Source: Proteus mirabilis ATCC 29906
GTDB taxonomy: Bacteria > Pseudomonadota > Gammaproteobacteria > Enterobacterales > Enterobacteriaceae
NCBI RefSeq assembly: GCF_000160755.1
Contig: NZ_GG668578.1
Span: forward strand, 265,895-329,894
DNA: 64,000 nucleotides
Direction: 5' to 3'
Shown here: piece by piece, positions 17,975 to 26,484 of the stretch
Position numbering within the stretch: the stretch's first letter is position 1
How the letters are laid out: the number at the start of each line of letters is the position of its first letter
The notes under the pieces: model-generated
What the model saw: the letters and a program-made list of their open reading frames with translations, nothing else
Database searches by the model: none
What the model was told of the DNA's origin: nothing
Translations under genes and position numbers: made by a program

Positions 17975-19315
17975 ATGCATCAATCTGATGTAGCGGATCG
18001 CTCACTTTTTTCCCTTAGCTGGCCTATTTTTATTGATATTTTTCTTCATCTTGCCACGCTATTGATTAACACTTACATGATAAGTCATGTCTCTACTGCC
18101 TATTTAGCTGCAATGGGCGTAGGTAACCAAGTTTTTGATCTTTTTATCACCATATTTAACTTTATTAGCGTGGGATGTAGCGTTGTTATTGCTCAATATT
18201 TAGGCGCCGGTAAGCGCGATAAAGCCAGTCAAGCTATTCATATTTCTATCGCCTTTAACTTTTTGCTGGGCTTTAGTAGTGCCATTATTATTCTCTTTTT
18301 TGGCTACAACATTCTAAATGTAATGAATACGCCAGAGCATTTAGTACAAGATGGCTATAACTATCTCCATATTTTGGGGATTTGTCTTATTCCTGAAGCA
18401 ATTTCAATTATCTTAGCAGCCTGTTTGCGGGTTTATGGTAAATCGAAAGCGGCGATGTATGTGACGTTAATTGCCAATATTGTCACTGTTATCGGCAATA
18501 TGATTGTACTATATGGTTTCTTTGGGCTTCCACAATACGGTTTAGTGGGTGTTGCATGGTCAACGGTTGTCGGTCGTATTATTGCCGTTGTCTTATTATG
18601 TGGTCTTTTATTCTATGGATTAAGAATTAAGTTCGATATAAGACTATTAGTGATTTGGTCTAAAAATATGTTAGCTAAAATTCTACATATTGGTTTACCT
18701 GCTGCAGGTGAAAACCTAGTGTGGATTCTACATTATATGACCGCCTCTGCCTTTATAGGATTAATGGGAGAAGTTCCTCTCGCCGCACAAACACTCTATT
18801 TCCAACTATCATTATTCTTAATGTTATTTGGCATTGCGATTAGCATTGGTAATGAAATATTAGTCGGTCATTTAGTTGGTGCAAAACGATTTGATGATGC
18901 ATTTACACGGGGTTTTAAAAGCTTAAAAGCAGGTGTGCTATTTACTATTGGTGTGGTGATTATTTATTGGTTTATGCGTGATCCTATTTTGTATTCTATC
19001 ACCGAAGATCAACGCATTATCGACCAACTGTTGCCTTTATTTATTTTATCGGTCTTTTTGGAGCCTGGGCGTACATTTAATATTGTTATGGTTAATGCGT
19101 TACGTGCAGCCGGAGATGCCAAATTCCCACTCATTACAGCCGTTTGTTTTATGTGGGGAGTTGCTATTCCTATTGGCTATTTCCTTGGTATAAAAATGGA
19201 AATGGGTTTAATTGGGATTTGGATAGGTTTTCTTTGCGATGAGTGGCTACGAGGCTTAACAAATGCATGGCGTTGGCGCTCTCGTAAATGGCAAGCTAAG
19301 CGCTTAGATATTTGA
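17975..19315 (+). CDS. MATE family efflux transporter
   Basis: Twelve-segment multidrug/toxin extrusion carrier of 446 residues. MATE blocks include AAMGVGNQVFDLF near residue 45, YGLVGVAWSTVVGR near 190 and VNALRAAGDAKFP in the C-terminal half. It differs in detail from NorM, so no symbol is assigned. It exports cationic compounds against Na+ or H+ in family members. Monocistronic, followed by a 30-bp perfect palindrome. Confidence 0.88.
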   Translation: MHQSDVADRSLFSLSWPIFIDIFLHLATLLINTYMISHVSTAYLAAMGVGNQVFDLFITIFNFISVGCSVVIAQYLGAGKRDKASQAIHISIAFNFLLGFSSAIIILFFGYNILNVMNTPEHLVQDGYNYLHILGICLIPEAISIILAACLRVYGKSKAAMYVTLIANIVTVIGNMIVLYGFFGLPQYGLVGVAWSTVVGRIIAVVLLCGLLFYGLRIKFDIRLLVIWSKNMLAKILHIGLPAAGENLVWILHYMTASAFIGLMGEVPLAAQTLYFQLSLFLMLFGIAISIGNEILVGHLVGAKRFDDAFTRGFKSLKAGVLFTIGVVIIYWFMRDPILYSITEDQRIIDQLLPLFILSVFLEPGRTFNIVMVNALRAAGDAKFPLITAVCFMWGVAIPIGYFLGIKMEMGLIGIWIGFLCDEWLRGLTNAWRWRSRKWQAKRLDI

Positions 19316-19322
19316 TGCTCTT

Positions 19323-19352
19323 TCAAGGCCTAATAATATTATTAGGCCTTGA
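19323..19352. terminator. Perfect 30-bp palindrome after MATE gene
   Basis: Half-arm TCAAGGCCTAATAAT followed by its exact reverse complement, 8 bp after the stop. No T run follows on the plus strand, so it may be a weak terminator or an mRNA 3' end-protecting hairpin. Confidence 0.55.
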
Positions 19353-19438
19353 GAAACTAGCTATAAATAAGTTAACTTGCTACATTATTCATTAATGATT
19401 TTAAATTTATTTAAGCTTTATAATTCATGCTTATCATT

Positions 19439-20080
19439 TTATTTATCGCCATTTTTTACAAGATTTTTATCTTTAGCCAGTGAACGACTAACCGTCTCAT
19501 TTATACTATTTGATAAAAAATATTTATAATTATTAATATTCCCAAATTCAGATTTTATTTTTTCGTCTGAAGTTAATATGCTATCGATGATTGATGCTAA
19601 AAATTTATTTTTAATCTCAGTTAAAGACAAGTCATTAGTAGATGATAAAATACTTTTAGAGTGAGAATGTAACTCATCCTCAAATTGTATAATTTTTCCT
19701 TTCTCTAATGTAGGTTTTTCTTCTAAAACAGAGATAATATCATTAATGATTAAATTTATTATTTCATCAACTTTAAACTTTTTGTGTACTTTAGATAAAT
19801 CTCCAAATTTATCATTATCATCTTTCATTGAGTGAGGCGTGTTTATTACTTTATTATCTGATTGTATATTTTCATTCTTTTTCATATTTTCAATATTAGA
19901 AATATGAACTTTAAATTCTGAATTATTTGAAGTTTTATGAAAAAATGGTTTTATAAAAGAGGATATTGTATTATAACAACTTAATATAGCTGATTTCAAT
20001 TTTGTATTAAATTTATAACTCTCATTATTAATGCTTTTTAGCGATAATGGAGTGTTTTTAAAATAACTTTTAATTTGCAT
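19439..20080 (-). CDS. AT-rich orphan hypothetical protein
   Basis: Unrecognised protein of 213 residues, rich in Lys, Asn, Ser and Ile. The start has a good GGGAG ribosome site and a TATAAT box lies upstream, so expression is plausible. The serine/asparagine-rich N terminus (KSYFKNTPLSLKSINNES) lacks a Sec signal or membrane segment; such starts occur in type III effectors but are not diagnostic. The C-terminal half is predicted helical. Composition is far below its neighbours in GC, suggesting acquisition. No domain named. Confidence 0.65.
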   Translation of the reverse strand: MQIKSYFKNTPLSLKSINNESYKFNTKLKSAILSCYNTISSFIKPFFHKTSNNSEFKVHISNIENMKKNENIQSDNKVINTPHSMKDDNDKFGDLSKVHKKFKVDEIINLIINDIISVLEEKPTLEKGKIIQFEDELHSHSKSILSSTNDLSLTEIKNKFLASIIDSILTSDEKIKSEFGNINNYKYFLSNSINETVSRSLAKDKNLVKNGDK

Positions 20081-20482
20081 ATCTGCTCCCTAATAGATTT
20101 AGCAGAATTAAATATTATACTTTCGCTAAATTCTATCAATAAGTAATTAATTTTTAGTTAATTACTCACCACTATCTTCACAAATAATTTTAAACATCAA
20201 AAATCACTAAAAAAATCAATAAATTACACTAGCAAAAACTTATTTTTGTTTTTTCTAAAAATAATTATACTTTAAAATATTTTCATAATTAAAAACAGTT
20301 TTTTAATAATGAAAAAACAAAAATTAAACATTGATTAACATTAAAATTTTCTTGTAAAAAAAATTATTTTTTTATAATTCTTTAATGCTTTTTTTGTGAT
20401 AAAAGTAACTGTTGTTCATTCTCAATAATGAGACAACAGAATTTTATTAAATAAAATACAAAAAACACAACGGAGTCTAATC
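20081..20482. other. AT-rich intergenic region upstream of pepT
   Basis: About 400 bp, extremely AT-rich. It holds the promoter of the minus-strand orphan near 20110-20130 and an FNR-like box plus TATAAT for pepT. No ORF seen. Confidence 0.6.
20331..20378 (+). promoter_or_regulatory. FNR-like box and -10 of pepT-dcuC
   Basis: TTGATTAACATTAA (20331-20344) matches TTGAT-N4-ATCAA with one mismatch, and TATAAT lies at 20373-20378. Salmonella pepT is known to be induced anaerobically by FNR, and dcuC is an anaerobic carrier, so the site makes sense. Spacing from the box to the start point is a few bases longer than ideal. Confidence 0.5.
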
Positions 20483-21736
20483 ATGAACATTGTTGATCGG
20501 TTTATTTCTTACACCAAGGTGAATACTACAACAAATAGAGAAAATGGCGCCGCGGGGATTATGCCTTCATCGGAAGGTCAGCGAGTCCTCGCTTTACAAT
20601 TAGTCGAAGAGTTAAAGGCGTTAGGTGTTGAAGATATCAAAATTCGCGATACCGCCATTGTTACCGCGACACTACCTTCTAACCTTGATTATGAGGTTCC
20701 TACCGTGGCTTTCTTTGGTCACTTAGATACCAGTGCAGAACAAACTAATGATACTAAAGCACAAATTTTACCTTATAAAGGTGGCGACCTTTGCTTAAAC
20801 AAAGAACTTGAGATTTTTTTACGTCAAAGTGAATTCCCTGAATTAGAAAACTATATTGGTGACGATATCATCGTAACAGATGGTACTAGCTTATTAGGCG
20901 CTGACGACAAAGCGGCTATCGCCTCTATTATGGATATGTTGCAATATTTTAAACAACATCCAGAAGTCAAACACGGTACAGTTAAAATTGGTTTTGTACC
21001 CGATGAAGAGCAAGGTTTACGTGGTGCAAAAGCCTTTGATGTAACAGAATTCGGCGCAGACTTTGCTTATACCTTAGATTGTTGTGGTATTGGTGAACTT
21101 GTATATGAAAATTGGAATGCCGGTGATGTTGAAATAACCTTTATCGGAACCTCAGCACACCCTATGTCAGCAAAAGGTAAATTAAAAAATTCACTGTTAA
21201 TGGCTCATAAATTTATTGCGATGTTACCGGGCGGTGAAGCACCGGAATATACTGAAGGTCGTGAAGGTTATTATTGGGTAAAACAACTGGCGGGTAATAG
21301 CGCACGTACTGTATTAAAAATGGATGTGCGTGATTTCACAGAAGCAGGCTACGCCCATCGTATGGCATTTTTAAAACAACTTTCAGAGCAATGTGAAGCG
21401 TTATGGGGTGAAGGGACTGTTGTTTGTAAGCAAGCCGATCGTTATGCAAATGTCTTTAATAGCCTACAAGGTGAAAATCGATATCCTATCGATATTGCTA
21501 TTGATGCTTATAAAGCCAATGGTATTACCCCTCGTCCAATCCCTATGCGGGGTGGCTATGATGGAGCAGCATTATCGCAAAAAGGATTACCTTGCCCTAA
21601 TATCTTTACCGGGGCGCACAATTTCCACTCTATTTATGAATATCTTCCCGTTAAATCGCTTTATGCTGCCAGCGATGTATTGAAATCTGTCGTTAAGATC
21701 ACCGCAGAGCGTTTTGCCCCCGGAGCTAAAGCATGA
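20483..21736 (+). CDS. pepT: Peptidase T (aminotripeptidase)
   Basis: Dinuclear zinc M20 aminopeptidase acting on tripeptides in the cytoplasm, 417 residues. Metal and catalytic residues are visible: His80 and Asp82 (FFGHLDTS), Asp141 (LLGADDKAA), Glu175-Glu176 (VPDEEQG), and the late His in GAHNFHSIYE. Length is slightly more than the E. coli enzyme (408 as I recall). It overlaps the dcuC-like gene by four bases, so peptide hydrolysis and dicarboxylate transport are co-expressed. Confidence 0.95.
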   Translation: MNIVDRFISYTKVNTTTNRENGAAGIMPSSEGQRVLALQLVEELKALGVEDIKIRDTAIVTATLPSNLDYEVPTVAFFGHLDTSAEQTNDTKAQILPYKGGDLCLNKELEIFLRQSEFPELENYIGDDIIVTDGTSLLGADDKAAIASIMDMLQYFKQHPEVKHGTVKIGFVPDEEQGLRGAKAFDVTEFGADFAYTLDCCGIGELVYENWNAGDVEITFIGTSAHPMSAKGKLKNSLLMAHKFIAMLPGGEAPEYTEGREGYYWVKQLAGNSARTVLKMDVRDFTEAGYAHRMAFLKQLSEQCEALWGEGTVVCKQADRYANVFNSLQGENRYPIDIAIDAYKANGITPRPIPMRGGYDGAALSQKGLPCPNIFTGAHNFHSIYEYLPVKSLYAASDVLKSVVKITAERFAPGAKA

Positions 21737-23100
21737 TCCAAATTCTTGCGGTCTTAATTGTCGTTATTATTGTCGCTAGAATGATCTTAAAAGGATATAA
21801 AGCCGAGCCGGTTTTGTTAGTTGCTGGTTTAATCTTAATGGCACTAACAATGATATTTGGTTGGGGAGATATTCTGCCTAAAAATGTCAAAACAACCGGT
21901 ATTAGCTGGCTAGATCCCTTTGAGGTTATGCGTGATCTCTTTAGTAGTCGTGCTGCAGATTTAGGTCTGATGATCATGGCACTCATGGGATTCGCCCATT
22001 ATATGGATCATATTGGTGCTAATGAAGCTGTTGTACGTGTTGCAACTCGCCCATTGAAAAATATGCGCTCACCTTATGTGTTGCTATTTTTCTCTTTTTT
22101 ACTCGCGAGTATTTTGCAACTTGCTATTCCGTCAGCCACAGGATTGGCCGTTCTACTAATGGGTACCATGTTCCCCATTATGATAGGACTAGGTTTATCT
22201 CCAGCATCTGCTGCCGGTGTCATTGCAACTTCATTAGGCGTTGCTTACACGCCAACAGCGATTGATGCTATTCGAGGTGCAAAAGCGGTTGACTTAGGCG
22301 TGGTTGAGTATGTGCTTTACTACCAAGGGCCTGCGGCGATTGCAACTGTATTAGCTGTTGGTATTACCCATATCTTCTGGCAACGCCATTGTGATCGCAA
22401 AGCGGGTTTTGTACCCCAATTAGGAAAAATAGCAGAAGAAGCCAAAAGTGATAAAAATATCCCCGGCTTTTATGCCCTACTGCCAATGTTACCTATTATT
22501 ATGGCAGTAAGTTCATCAAGCCTATTTGTTGAAGGTATTCACCTTGATGTCGTCACTATTGTATTAATTTCAATGGCAATTTGTATGCTGATTGAAACAT
22601 TACGCTTACGTGATTTTAAATCAGTGTGTGCAGGCTTCCAACATTTTCTAAAGGGTATGGGTTCTGCATTTAGTAATGTTGTTGGGCTATTAGTCGCAGC
22701 GGGTGTTTTTGCTCATGGTATTAAAGTCAGTGGTGCAATAGACAGCCTGATCGTTATGGCGGAATCTGTTGGTCTACCACCATTTGCCATGGCATTAGTG
22801 TTCGCTATCGTGACATTGGCTGCCGCAATTATTATGGGCTCAGGTAATGCACCTTTCCTTGCATTCGTTGAACTTATTCCACAAATTGCCCATAGCATGG
22901 GGGTTAATCCAATTGCAATGATTTTACCTATGCAGCAGGCGTCACATATGGGACGCGGCATGTCTCCTGTGGCAGGCGTGATCATTGCGGTTTCCAGTGG
23001 AGCTAAATTGCAACCCTTTGATGTGGTAAAAAGAACCGCTGTTCCTCTTATGGTTGGTTTTGTTTTCCACTGCGCCATTATTGCTATATTTTATTATTAA
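21733..23100 (+). CDS. dcuC: Anaerobic C4-dicarboxylate transporter, DcuC family
   Basis: Membrane carrier of 455 residues with about twelve hydrophobic segments, matching the DcuC family (SATGLAVLLMGTMFPIMI, GVAYTPTAIDAIRGA, GSGNAPFLAFVELIP, HMGRGMSPVAGV). DcuC exchanges or effluxes succinate during anaerobic growth. The ATG overlaps the pepT stop (ATGA), which is not the E. coli arrangement. The symbol marks the family; a paralogue with another dicarboxylate substrate is possible. Confidence 0.82.
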   Translation: MIQILAVLIVVIIVARMILKGYKAEPVLLVAGLILMALTMIFGWGDILPKNVKTTGISWLDPFEVMRDLFSSRAADLGLMIMALMGFAHYMDHIGANEAVVRVATRPLKNMRSPYVLLFFSFLLASILQLAIPSATGLAVLLMGTMFPIMIGLGLSPASAAGVIATSLGVAYTPTAIDAIRGAKAVDLGVVEYVLYYQGPAAIATVLAVGITHIFWQRHCDRKAGFVPQLGKIAEEAKSDKNIPGFYALLPMLPIIMAVSSSSLFVEGIHLDVVTIVLISMAICMLIETLRLRDFKSVCAGFQHFLKGMGSAFSNVVGLLVAAGVFAHGIKVSGAIDSLIVMAESVGLPPFAMALVFAIVTLAAAIIMGSGNAPFLAFVELIPQIAHSMGVNPIAMILPMQQASHMGRGMSPVAGVIIAVSSGAKLQPFDVVKRTAVPLMVGFVFHCAIIAIFYY

Positions 23101-23106
23101 GTAACT

Positions 23107-23134
23107 CGCCTGAAGCATTTATTTGCTTCAGGCA
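23107..23134 (+). terminator. Terminator of pepT-dcuC
   Basis: GCCTGAAGCA, loop TTTATT, TGCTTCAGGC, then AATTTAT. Six bases after the dcuC stop; modest T tract. Confidence 0.7.
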
Positions 23135-23421
23135 ATTTATAAATATTCACCATCTAAAAATTAATAGTAACTATTTTATTGTTAATCATTTTAAATAAAA
23201 AATAGTAAAGAATATTTTAATTATTATTTTACTATTATCTACATCATGCAAATAGATAAATATATTTATAAAAAAACCTCAGATTATTCTTATACCAAAG
23301 CTGCAAAAAGTCATAATATTCACTATGTTAAATAATGAGTGTAAGTGATGCTATCATCATCACTGGCTGGTCATTTATTTAACTATTCTGAGTTAGCCCA
23401 CATTAAGTATGATATTATACT

Positions 23422-23460
23422 AACAATAGAATGAGTCATTCATTCTATTGTTTTTTATTT
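23422..23460 (+). terminator. Strong orphan Rho-independent terminator
   Basis: AACAATAGAATGA, loop GTCAT, TCATTCTATTGTT: a perfect 13-bp stem followed by TTTTATTT. It lies 320 bp beyond dcuC, which already has its own hairpin, and 259 bp before cyuA. It may end a small RNA transcribed from about 23250. Confidence 0.75.
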
Positions 23461-23718
23461 ATAATCATCAACTATCATTAAAGAAATTATTTTGTTCGAT
23501 TTGATACTATTACTGCTACATCAAATTCTTCAATAACCCTCACTGATCCAAGATAAAATATTACTAATTTAATATCTGTAAATAGTATTTTTTTCTCAAA
23601 ATTTACACCCGCTTAGGAAATTCAGAAAACATTTTCTCCAATAGATTCAGTATGATCAAAGCATCAAAATTACAATATAACGCCTTGAATTATTAAACTA
23701 TTTATTGGACATAATGCA

Positions 23719-25041
23719 ATGAAAGAACAATTATCTTCCTACTGGAAAATATTAATTGAAGCTGTTAAGCAACAAGTGAAGCCAGCTTTAGGTTGTACCG
23801 AACCCATTTCACTTGCATTAGCTGCTGCCACTGCAGCTCGTTATCTGCAACATAATATCACCCGTATTAGCGCAGAGGTTTCTCCTAACTTAATGAAAAA
23901 CGGAATGGGAGTGACTGTACCGGGCACGGGTATGGTGGGATTATCTATTGCGGCTAGTTTAGGGGCTGTTGCTGGAGATAGTGAAGCAGGTCTAGAAGTA
24001 TTAAAAAATGCCACACCAGAACAAGTTGAGTTGAGTAAAAATCTATTAAATTCAGGCATTGTCTGCGTATCAATAAAAAAAGCCTGCCAAGAGGTGCTTT
24101 ACTCTGAGGTTACCGTTGAAGATGGTGAAAACAGTGCCACCGTCATTATTGCAGGTGATCATACTAATATTGTTAAAATTATCCATAATGGTCAGGTAGT
24201 GCTTGATAAATTATCATCACAATCTGAACAAACGGCCTCGCCTTGCCAAATTAAGCAAGCCTTAACCAACACTAACACACGAGAAATCTATCAGTTTATT
24301 ACTCAAGCTCCTGTAGAAGAAATTTCTTTTATTTTGCAATCGGCGCAATTAAATGACGCATTATCAAAAGAAGGCTTGAACAATACTTACGGTTTGCATA
24401 TTGGTCAAACCTTACAACGCCAGCAACAACGTGGCTTGTTAGCTAAAGATCTGCTTTCTGAAATTATGATCCGCACTTCAGCGGCTTCTGATGCACGTAT
24501 GGGCGGTGCCGTACTCCCCGCCATGAGTAACTCAGGTTCAGGAAATCAAGGTATTGCAGCTACAATGCCTGTTGTGGTGGTTGCTGAATATTTACAGGTT
24601 AGTGAAGAAAAAATGGCAAGAGCATTAATGCTTTCACATTTATTAGCCATTTATATTCACCACAAATTCCCGGCACTCTCCGCACTATGTGCTGCAACAA
24701 CCGCATCAATGGGAGCTGCTGGTGCTATTGCGTGGTTAATGGAAGAACGCTATGAACCCATGGCAATGGCAATTAGTAGTATGATTGGCGATATTAGTGG
24801 CGTGATTTGTGATGGTGCCTCTAACAGTTGTGCGATGAAAGTGTCGACAGGAGCAAGTGCCGCTTATAAAGCGGTATTAATGGCGCTAGATGATACCTGT
24901 GTGACGGGTAATGACGGCATTGTCACTCATGATGTTGATATGACAATCGAGAATCTTTGTGCATTAGCTAGTCGAGCAATGCAACATACTGATGTACAAA
25001 TTATTGAAATTATGGAATATAAAGCTGTTGCTAATGGCTAA
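23719..25041 (+). CDS. cyuA: L-cysteine desulfidase CyuA (YhaM/UPF0597)
   Basis: Fe-S enzyme of 440 residues that breaks cysteine into pyruvate, ammonia and sulfide. Conserved cysteine motifs are [11 protein letters not shown] near residue 25 and [15 protein letters not shown] near 365; these probably bind the cluster. In E. coli it is co-transcribed with the cysteine carrier cyuP and activated by DecR. Here the carrier is missing, but a DecR homologue is encoded at 51179-51640. Alone on its strand. Confidence 0.9.
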   Translation: MKEQLSSYWKILIEAVKQQVKPALGCTEPISLALAAATAARYLQHNITRISAEVSPNLMKNGMGVTVPGTGMVGLSIAASLGAVAGDSEAGLEVLKNATPEQVELSKNLLNSGIVCVSIKKACQEVLYSEVTVEDGENSATVIIAGDHTNIVKIIHNGQVVLDKLSSQSEQTASPCQIKQALTNTNTREIYQFITQAPVEEISFILQSAQLNDALSKEGLNNTYGLHIGQTLQRQQQRGLLAKDLLSEIMIRTSAASDARMGGAVLPAMSNSGSGNQGIAATMPVVVVAEYLQVSEEKMARALMLSHLLAIYIHHKFPALSALCAATTASMGAAGAIAWLMEERYEPMAMAISSMIGDISGVICDGASNSCAMKVSTGASAAYKAVLMALDDTCVTGNDGIVTHDVDMTIENLCALASRAMQHTDVQIIEIMEYKAVANG

Positions 25042-25049
25042 TTAGTATA

Positions 25050-25083
25050 AAAAAACACCCCATAATGGTTATTATGGGGTGAA
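25050..25083 (-). terminator. Terminator serving yjiA side (minus strand)
   Basis: CACCCCATAA and TTATGGGGTG pair around a short loop. On the minus strand seven T residues follow. It is 140 bp beyond the yjiA stop and also directly after cyuA, where it lacks a T run. Confidence 0.65.
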
Positions 25084-25222
25084 ACATAAGATCCCAGGAA
25101 CAGGATCCTCCTCAAGTCCAGGAGCATGATTAATATTCGTTACTGCTATTTACTGCTTACTACTTACTGCTATTACATCACTACCAACAAACACTTTTCT
25201 CAAACAATCGCTATTACTCATA

Positions 25223-26191
25223 TTATTTAGTGTTATGCATTAACGCATCGAAACTGGCTTTTATTTCTTCTTCTGGCAGATGAATACCAATAAAGACTAA
25301 GGTGCTTTGACGAGTTTCATTCTCTTGCCAAGGTCTATCCCAATCAGCGCTATATAATCGTTGCACTCCTTGGAATAACAACCGGTTAGGACTATCTTTA
25401 ATATTTAATATCCCTTTATAACGTAATAAGTTATCGGCAAAGCTCAATAACAAAGACTCCATAACATCAGAGACTGCTTGTAACTCAACGGGATAATCAA
25501 AATTTAGTACAATAGACTGAATATCATCTTGTTTTTCTGGCTGAAAACGAAACAGGGGTTGTTTGACCTCTAAAGTATCATTCAACATAAAGCCTTTTAC
25601 GTTAAATAATAGTGCTAAATCTATTTGCCCATTGATCACCGTATAGGTAGGCGCTCTAGCATTAATACGTCTTAAACGAGCAAGTAATTGTTGGCTCGCA
25701 GGTTGAATATCTGTTTTAGTTAATAGAATGCGATCCGCATAACCAATTTGAGATTGTGCAATAGCAAATTGATCTAACTGTTGCTGAGCATGGATTGTAT
25801 CAACCAGTGTAATAATGCCATCTAATAAATAGCGTTGGCAGATCATTTCATGAGAAAAAAATGTTTGTGTGATAGGCCCCGGATCAGCCATCCCTGTACA
25901 CTCAATCACTAGGCGATCAAACACAATGTCACCACGATCAAGGCTATCGCAGAGATCGAGCAAAGTATCTTCAAGCTCATTCGATTTACTACAACAGATA
26001 CAGCCATTGGTGAGTGTTTTTATTTGTGTTGCTCTATCACCAATAATTTCATCATCGATAGGCACTTCACCAAATTCATTTTCAATCACCGCAATTTTAT
26101 AGCCATGCTCCTCATTGAGCATATGGCGTAAAAGCGTTGTTTTTCCCGATCCTAAAAAGCCAGTCAATATTGTTACTGCAATAGGTTCCAT
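25223..26191 (-). CDS. yjiA: CobW/COG0523 family GTPase YjiA
   Basis: G3E-family metal-binding GTPase of 322 residues. Walker A GFLGSGKTT is at about residues 11-19, the metal-binding CxCC motif lies in NGCICCSKS near 64-67, and the NKxD-like motif is LTKTD. The C-terminal CobW domain covers about 225-318. Family members deliver or insert metal ions. It is third in the order btsT-yjiX-yjiA, the same as E. coli, and 22 bp from yjiX. Confidence 0.92.
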   Translation of the reverse strand: MEPIAVTILTGFLGSGKTTLLRHMLNEEHGYKIAVIENEFGEVPIDDEIIGDRATQIKTLTNGCICCSKSNELEDTLLDLCDSLDRGDIVFDRLVIECTGMADPGPITQTFFSHEMICQRYLLDGIITLVDTIHAQQQLDQFAIAQSQIGYADRILLTKTDIQPASQQLLARLRRINARAPTYTVINGQIDLALLFNVKGFMLNDTLEVKQPLFRFQPEKQDDIQSIVLNFDYPVELQAVSDVMESLLLSFADNLLRYKGILNIKDSPNRLLFQGVQRLYSADWDRPWQENETRQSTLVFIGIHLPEEEIKASFDALMHNTK

Positions 26192-26213
26192 TATTTGTCT
26201 CCTTTACAGATTA

Positions 26214-26420
26214 TTAGCAACAGCGGAAACCACCTTTACCATCACCGCCACCATAACGGGCTTCCTGACGTTCACGGAAAAACTCGTTATAGGTCATCAC
26301 TGGTTTATCAGGATGGTTGTCCTTCATGTGCTGCACATAGTTATCATAATCAGGAATACCTATTAACATACGAGCGGCTTGTCCTAGATATTTTCCAGCT
26401 TGCCCTAAATTACCAAACAT
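26214..26420 (-). CDS. yjiX: YbdD/YjiX family small protein
   Basis: Protein of 68 residues matching Yji[25 protein letters not shown] followed by [23 protein letters not shown], ending in FRCC. The family is always linked to CstA/BtsT-type pyruvate carriers and is needed with them in some bacteria. It lies 64 bp after btsT and 22 bp before yjiA, one operon. A short hairpin (CGCACTC...GAGTGCG) near 26434-26460 in the btsT-yjiX gap may adjust transcript levels. Confidence 0.92.
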   Translation of the reverse strand: MFGNLGQAGKYLGQAARMLIGIPDYDNYVQHMKDNHPDKPVMTYNEFFRERQEARYGGGDGKGGFRCC

Positions 26421-26484
26421 AAGTTTCTCCTAAGCCCCGCACTCATTAAGTGAGTGCGAGGGTTTTTAGCCTATTCGCCTAAGA

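Larger units (their letters stand above)
23101..23718. other. Intergenic region dcuC-cyuA with an orphan terminator
   Basis: About 620 bp. It begins with the dcuC hairpin and holds a second, stronger terminator at 23422-23460 that follows no recognised gene. A 29-codon ORF (23246-23335) has no ribosome site. A 7-bp inverted repeat, ATTTGAT / ATCAAAT, spans 23499-23526 upstream of cyuA and could be a regulator site. Confidence 0.6.

Noticed and set aside
23246..23335. 29-codon ORF in the dcuC-cyuA gap
   Set aside because: No ribosome site and no recognisable product; kept only as part of the possible small RNA.
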